DNA from: Pelomonas parva
Lineage (GTDB): Bacteria > Pseudomonadota > Gammaproteobacteria > Burkholderiales > Burkholderiaceae_C
Length of the DNA: 64,000 bases
Assembly: GCF_043555835.1 (NCBI RefSeq)
Contig: NZ_JBIGHV010000009.1
Location: 186,001-250,000 of the forward strand
Reading direction: 5' to 3'
Shown piece after piece: positions 59,884 through 64,000 of this stretch. The notes below the pieces were generated by a model. That model was given only the letters and a program-made list of their open reading frames with translations, made no database searches and had not been told where the DNA came from. Each line of letters opens with the position of its first letter. Position 1 is the stretch's first letter. Made by a program: the position numbers and the translations under genes.

Positions 59884-60729
59884 TCAGCGCCTGACCATCG
59901 CGAGCAGCCGCGCCACACGCTCCTCGGTCGCCGGATGCGTGGAGAACAGGCCGCGCAGGCCGCCGCCGGACAGCGGGTTCATGATCATCATCTGCGCCGT
60001 CTCGGGGTGCGCCTCCGTCGTCGGCAGCGGCGTGCCCTGGGCGTAGCGGTGGATCTTGTCCAGCGCCGAGGCCAGCGCCGCCGGGTCGCCGGAGATCTCA
60101 GCACCGGCGCGGTCGGCCTCGAACTCGCGCGCGCGGCTGATGGCCATCTGGATCAGGCTGGCCGCCAGCGGCGCCAGGATGGCAATGGCGATGCCGGCAA
60201 TCGGGTTCATCGGCCGGCCGTTCTCGTCGCGGCCGCCGAAGAACGCGGCGAAGTTGGCCAGCATGGAGATGGCACCGGCCATCGTCGCGCTGACCGTGCT
60301 GATCAGGATGTCGCGGTGCGCCACATGCGCCAGCTCATGCGCCATCACGCCACGCAGCTCGCGCTCGGACAGCACGCGCAGGATGCCGGTCGTCGCGGCG
60401 ACGGCGGCGTTCTCGGGATTACGGCCGGTCGCGAAGGCGTTGGGCGCGGCCTCGTCGATCAGGTAGACCTTGGGCATCGGCAGGTTGGCCCGCTGGGCCA
60501 GCTCGCGCACCATGCCGTAGAACTGCGGCGCCGAGCTGGCATCGACCTCGCGGGCGTTGTACATCTTCAGCACCAGCTTGTCGGAGAACCAGTAGCTGTA
60601 GAAGTTCATGCCGACGGCGACCACCAGCGCGATCAGCATGCCGGTCTGGCCGCCGATCATGGCGCCCACGGCCATGAACAGCGCCGTGATGGCGGCCATC
60701 AGCACGGCGGTCTTCACGAGGTTGAACAT
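59884..60729 (-). CDS. htpX: membrane metalloprotease HtpX
   Basis: HtpX is a zinc endopeptidase of the inner membrane that degrades misfolded membrane proteins. The 281 residues show two N-terminal helices (LVKTAVLMAAITALFMAVG; GMLIALVVAVGMNFYSYWFS), the DEAAPNAFATGRNPENAAVAAT stretch, the zinc motif MAHELAHVAHRD near 138, further helices and the third ligand region REFEADRAGAEISG. The end STHPATEERVARL is typical. Upstream, fmt runs in the same direction 57 bases away. Heat-shock or Cpx-type control is usual for the family but no site was identified. Confidence 0.95.
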   Translation of the reverse strand: MFNLVKTAVLMAAITALFMAVGAMIGGQTGMLIALVVAVGMNFYSYWFSDKLVLKMYNAREVDASSAPQFYGMVRELAQRANLPMPKVYLIDEAAPNAFATGRNPENAAVAATTGILRVLSERELRGVMAHELAHVAHRDILISTVSATMAGAISMLANFAAFFGGRDENGRPMNPIAGIAIAILAPLAASLIQMAISRAREFEADRAGAEISGDPAALASALDKIHRYAQGTPLPTTEAHPETAQMMIMNPLSGGGLRGLFSTHPATEERVARLLAMVRR

Positions 60730-60786
60730 TTCAGGCTGCTCCTGCAGTGACGGATGACGCGGCAGATGGTGCCACGCGCGGGCTTT

Positions 60787-61719
60787 TCAAGCGTCGAAGC
60801 GCTCGCCGACGGCGATGGGCCGGCCTTGCAAGAAGGCCGCCGCCGGGCCGCGCTTGCCGCCGGCACGCTGCAGCTCGGTGAGCCGCAAGGCGCCCTCGCC
60901 GCAGGCGACGACCGGCCCGGGGGCGATGACTTCGCCCGGCGCGCCGCTGCCTTCGGCCAGTTCTGCCCGCCAGACCTTGACCACCTCGCCCGCCAGCATC
61001 GCGACGCCGCCCGGGAAGGGGTCGAAGGCGCGCAAACGGCGCTCGATGACGGCAGCGGGTTGCTTCCAGTCGATGCTGCTCTCGGCCTTGTCGATCTTGT
61101 GGGCGTAGGTAACGCCCTCGGCCGGCTGCGGCGTGCGCACGAGGCTGGCCGCCTGCAGCGCCTCGACGATGAGCGCACCACCCACCTCGGCCAGTCGGTC
61201 GTGCAACGTCGCCGTCGTGTCGCAGGCGCGGATGGCCTCGCGGCCAACCAGCAACATGTCGCCCGTGTCCAGGCCGGCGTCCATCTGCATGATGGTGATG
61301 CCGGTCTCCGCGTCACCGGCCTCGATGGCGCGGTGGATGGGTGCCGCGCCGCGCCAGCGCGGCAGCAGCGACGCATGGATGTTCAGGCAGCCACGGCGCG
61401 GCAGGTCCAGCACCCACTGCGGCAGGATCAGGCCGTAGGCAGCGACGACCATGACGTCGGCATCCGCCGCCAGCAGCATCTCGCGCGCTGCGCAGGCGTC
61501 GACCGCGTACTTGCCGTCCAGCCTCAGCCCCTGCGGCTGCGCTACGGGCACGCCGGCCGCGACGGCGCGCTGCTTCACCGCAGACGCCTGCAACTTCATG
61601 CCGCGCCCGGCGGGGCGGTCGGGCTGGGTCAGCACCAGCGGCACGGTGAGGCCGGCGGCCAGCAGCGCGTCCAGCGCGACGGCGGCGAACTCCGGCGTCC
61701 CTGCAAAAACAACGCGCAT
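60787..61719 (-). CDS. fmt: methionyl-tRNA formyltransferase
   Basis: Fmt adds a formyl group from 10-formyltetrahydrofolate to initiator Met-tRNA. The 310-residue protein has MRVVFAGTPEFAAVALDALL at the start, the catalytic region NIHASLLPRWRGAAPIHRAI with its Asn and His, the Asp of MDAGLDTGDM, and the C-terminal OB-like tRNA-binding domain (from about 205). It overlaps the def stop by one base (TGATG); def-fmt is a classical pair, since Def removes the formyl group that Fmt adds. Confidence 0.97.
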   Translation of the reverse strand: MRVVFAGTPEFAAVALDALLAAGLTVPLVLTQPDRPAGRGMKLQASAVKQRAVAAGVPVAQPQGLRLDGKYAVDACAAREMLLAADADVMVVAAYGLILPQWVLDLPRRGCLNIHASLLPRWRGAAPIHRAIEAGDAETGITIMQMDAGLDTGDMLLVGREAIRACDTTATLHDRLAEVGGALIVEALQAASLVRTPQPAEGVTYAHKIDKAESSIDWKQPAAVIERRLRAFDPFPGGVAMLAGEVVKVWRAELAEGSGAPGEVIAPGPVVACGEGALRLTELQRAGGKRGPAAAFLQGRPIAVGERFDA

Positions 61720-62255
61720 CAGAACCTCTGGTTGCGCTTCTTGGCTTCCGCCTCGTCCTCGCGCGTCTTCTTGATCATCTTGGTCTTGATGCGGTCGCGC
61801 TTGAGCGGGCTCAGGTATTCGACGAAGACCTTGCCCTGCAGGTGGTCCATCTCGTGCTGCACGCAGACGGCCAGCAGCCCGTCGGCATCGAACTCGTAGA
61901 CCTCGCCGTCGCGGTTGGTCGCCCGCACAGTGACCTCGGCATGGCGCGGCACCTTGTCGTAGACCTGCGGCACCGACAGGCAGCCCTCTTCGCCGTCGAC
62001 CATGCGCTCGCTGAGCTTGATCAGCTCGGGGTTGATCAGCACGCGCGGCGTGTCGCGGTCCTGCGAGGTGTCGATGACGATGACGCGCTCGTGCACGTCC
62101 ACCTGCGTCGCGGCCAGGCCCACGCCGTCGGCTGCGTACATGGTTTCGAGCATGTCGTCGACGAGCCGGCGGATGCGCTCGTCCACGGCAGCCACCGGCT
62201 TGGCGACGGTGTGCAGACGCGGGTCGGGATAGCGGAGGATGTCTAGCTGGGCCAT
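61719..62255 (-). CDS. def: peptide deformylase
   Basis: Peptide deformylase removes the formyl group from nascent proteins. The 178-residue Fe/Zn enzyme shows all three motifs: GVGLAATQ (about 45), EGCLSVP with the metal Cys (about 90) and QHEMDHLQGKVF with two metal His (about 133). The end is a basic tail (KTKMIKKTREDEAEAKKRNQ). It is the first gene of def-fmt and divergent from a LysM-domain gene, the arrangement common in the order. Confidence 0.97.
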   Translation of the reverse strand: MAQLDILRYPDPRLHTVAKPVAAVDERIRRLVDDMLETMYAADGVGLAATQVDVHERVIVIDTSQDRDTPRVLINPELIKLSERMVDGEEGCLSVPQVYDKVPRHAEVTVRATNRDGEVYEFDADGLLAVCVQHEMDHLQGKVFVEYLSPLKRDRIKTKMIKKTREDEAEAKKRNQRF

Positions 62256-62371
62256 GGCGCCTTGTAAGCACTCGCAAACGAGCGCTAGCGGTTGTTGGTT
62301 GGGCCCGGGGAATGCGGGCAGAATCGCCGGGATTTTCGCCGATCCGGCAATCCCTTCGGAGACCGCGCCTG

Positions 62372-63529
62372 ATGCTCGCTGCTCGCCCCGCCCATATTTC
62401 CGTCCTTGCGGCCTGCCTGACCCTCGTGACGACCTCGGCATGGGCCCAAGCCAGCACGCTGCCCATCACCCCCGAACAGCGCCGCGTGGCCGAGCAGGTC
62501 GCCAGCGCCGGCGTGCCACTGTCCGAGCTGGCGCCCAACGCGCCCGACAGCCACACCGTGGTGCCGGGCGATACGCTGTGGGACATCTCCAAGCTGTTCC
62601 TGAAGACCCCGTGGCGCTGGCCCGAGCTGTGGGGCATGAACCGCGACCAGGTCCGCAACCCGCACCTGATCTACCCGGGCCAGATCCTGCATCTCGTCAA
62701 GGTGGACGGCCGCGCGCGGCTGCAGTTCGGCCAGCGCGTCGGCGGCGACGGCGACACGCTCAAGCTGCGCCCGCAGATGCGCATCTCGGGCATGGACGGC
62801 AGCCCCATTCCGTCCATCCCGCTGCATCTGATCCAGCCCTTCCTGACCGACGCCGTCGTCTTCGACACCGACGTGCTGGCCACCGCGCCACGTGTCGTGG
62901 CGACGCAGGAAGGCCATGTGCTGGTCGGCAAGGGCGACCTAGCCTACGCCCGCGGCGATTTTGGCGGCGCGACGGATTTCCGCATATTCCGCACGACCCG
63001 CGTGCTGCGTGACCCGACCACCAACGAGATCCTCGGCTACGAGGCGCCCTACGTCGGCACGGCCGACCTGATCCGCCCGGCCGAGGACCGCCGCGGCGCC
63101 GACGGCAAGACAGAAATCGTCCCGGCGACGCTGCGGATCGGCCACGTCAGGCAGGAAGTCGGCATCGGCGACCGCCTCGCGCCGGCACCGCAGCGCAACC
63201 TGGAGCGCTACGTGCCGCATGCGCCCGACCGACCCGTCGCGGGTCAGATCGCAGCCATCTACGGCGAGGCGCTGAACGCCGGCCAGAACCAGATCGTGGC
63301 GCTGAACCGCGGCAAGCGCGACGGCATCGAACGCGGTCATGTCTTCGCACTGTGGCGCGACGGCGAGGCCGTCATCGACAAGACGCAAGACCGGCCCCAG
63401 GCGATCAAGCTGCCGGACGAGCGCCACGGCATCCTGTTCGTCTTCGAGGTCTACGAGCGCGTGTCGTACGCGCTGATCATCTCGGTGAACGAGCCGGTCA
63501 AGCGCGGCGACCGCTTTACGCAACCCTGA
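62372..63529 (+). CDS. exported LysM-domain peptidoglycan-binding protein
   Basis: The 385-residue protein has a signal peptide (cleavage after AWAQA, about residue 27) and one LysM domain (about 60-110: HTVVPGDTLWDISKLFLKTPWRWPELWGMN, NPHLIYPGQIL) that binds glycan strands. The large C-terminal part is beta-rich (GHVLVGKGDLAYARGDFGG; VAGQIAAIYGEALNAGQNQIVALNRGKRDG), like the wall-associated LysM proteins encoded between def and dprA in Burkholderiales. Its enzymatic role is unknown. Start ATG 62372 follows CTTCGGAGA. Its stop overlaps the dprA start by one base (TGATG). Confidence 0.9.
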   Translation: MLAARPAHISVLAACLTLVTTSAWAQASTLPITPEQRRVAEQVASAGVPLSELAPNAPDSHTVVPGDTLWDISKLFLKTPWRWPELWGMNRDQVRNPHLIYPGQILHLVKVDGRARLQFGQRVGGDGDTLKLRPQMRISGMDGSPIPSIPLHLIQPFLTDAVVFDTDVLATAPRVVATQEGHVLVGKGDLAYARGDFGGATDFRIFRTTRVLRDPTTNEILGYEAPYVGTADLIRPAEDRRGADGKTEIVPATLRIGHVRQEVGIGDRLAPAPQRNLERYVPHAPDRPVAGQIAAIYGEALNAGQNQIVALNRGKRDGIERGHVFALWRDGEAVIDKTQDRPQAIKLPDERHGILFVFEVYERVSYALIISVNEPVKRGDRFTQP

Positions 63530-64000
63530 TGCTTTCGCCGGCCGAGCTGGCCGCTTGGCTGCGGCTGACCGAAAGCGTCGGCCCGGGCGCCGCGCGACGG
63601 CTGCTGGCGATGGCGGGCAGCCCGCGGGCGGTGTTCGAGCTGCCCGCCGCCGCGCTGGACCAGGCCTTGCCGCCCAAGCAGCGCGAGGCCTTCAACCAGC
63701 CGCCGGAGCACCTTGCCGACCTGATCGCCAAGGCCGAGGCCTGGCGGGCCGAGCCGGGCCATGACCTGATGGTGCTGGGCGACGCCGACTACCCGCCCCG
63801 CCTGCTCGCGACCGCTGACCCGCCGCTGCTGCTGTGGCTGCAAGGCCGGCGCGACCTGCTGGGCACGCCGTCGCTGGCCATCGTCGGCAGCCGCAACCCA
63901 ACCGCCCAGGGCGGCGACAACGCCCGCGCCTTCGCCCGCGCACTGGCCCGGGCCGGCTACACCATCATCTCGGGCCTGGCGCTGGGCGTGGACGCCGCCG
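63529..64000 (+). CDS. dprA: DNA-processing protein DprA (5' part, runs off the window)
   Basis: DprA loads RecA onto incoming single-stranded DNA during natural transformation. The first 157 residues are present: an N-terminal helical SAM-like domain (AAWLRLTESVGPGAARRLLAMAGSP), then MVLGDADYPPRLLATADPPLLLW and the start of the Rossmann domain with VGSRNPTAQGG and ISGLALGVDAA, all diagnostic. The frame stays open to the window edge. The start overlaps the LysM gene stop (TGATG). Natural-transformation machinery is thus encoded in the same chromosome region as the disrupted comM. Confidence 0.95.
   Translation, partial: MLSPAELAAWLRLTESVGPGAARRLLAMAGSPRAVFELPAAALDQALPPKQREAFNQPPEHLADLIAKAEAWRAEPGHDLMVLGDADYPPRLLATADPPLLLWLQGRRDLLGTPSLAIVGSRNPTAQGGDNARAFARALARAGYTIISGLALGVDAA

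Overview
The window is about 70% GC chromosomal DNA with the gene content of a free-living betaproteobacterium of the order Burkholderiales (Roseateles/Rubrivivax/Leptothrix-like). The indications are a MetH that lacks its homocysteine domain and is preceded by an S-adenosylhomocysteine (SAH) riboswitch, a two-gene cyanophycin synthetase locus with its DUF1854 and ABC-transporter companions, the def-fmt / LysM / dprA neighbourhood, and many c-di-GMP and ECF sigma genes. The genus is an inference. No tRNA, rRNA or CRISPR array was seen, and no gap longer than 300 bases lacks a gene.

Layout. 1-1028: AT-richer accessory DNA that ends inside comM; only the 3' quarter of comM remains (1029-1425). 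1521-3271: a membrane/coiled-coil protein overlapping an SH3b-M15 peptidase. 3296-8057: a glycine-zipper protein, metH with its SAH riboswitch, and a degenerate HD-GYP protein. 8126-13981: a GntR(YtrA)-type operon of six genes, nearly all joined by ATGA overlaps, with two ABC exporter systems; one ATPase is fused to a membrane acyltransferase. 13992-17215: an ECF sigma / anti-sigma pair, a divergent subtilisin-like protease and a low-complexity exported protein. All three transcription units have look-alike ECF promoters with the same 17-base spacing. 17286-19166: a diguanylate cyclase.

19156-28219: the reductive pyrimidine degradation locus. A RutR-like TetR repressor faces preT-preA (dihydropyrimidine dehydrogenase), a CoA-acylating semialdehyde dehydrogenase, an NCS1 transporter, dihydropyrimidinase and beta-ureidopropionase. 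Together these take uracil/thymine in, reduce and open the ring, and pass the semialdehyde to CoA metabolism. 28381-33770: assorted exported proteins, hydrolases, a methionine aminotransferase-like enzyme and an LprI/MliC-type lysozyme-inhibitor-like protein.

33780-41348: cyanophycin locus. DUF1854 and an MsbA-like ABC protein with an extra N-terminal domain are divergent from cphA' (degenerate Mur-ligase P-loop) and cphA (intact). 41350-45648: a Ser/Thr kinase and an exported protein divergent from an ECF sigma factor without an adjacent anti-sigma gene. 45653-47631: an orphan solute-binding protein and a CDF metal exporter with a CadR/PbrR-type regulator and promoter. 47767-63529: mostly core metabolism (pyk, maeB, pgk, azlCD, htpX, fmt, def) interspersed with a second diguanylate cyclase and a Fic protein with an AT-rich operator-like array. 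The window ends inside dprA.

The most noteworthy items are the self-contained ECF regulon, the acyltransferase-ABC fusion operon, the unexplained transporter of the cyanophycin locus, the comM-disrupting island and the Fic gene with its repeated upstream motif.
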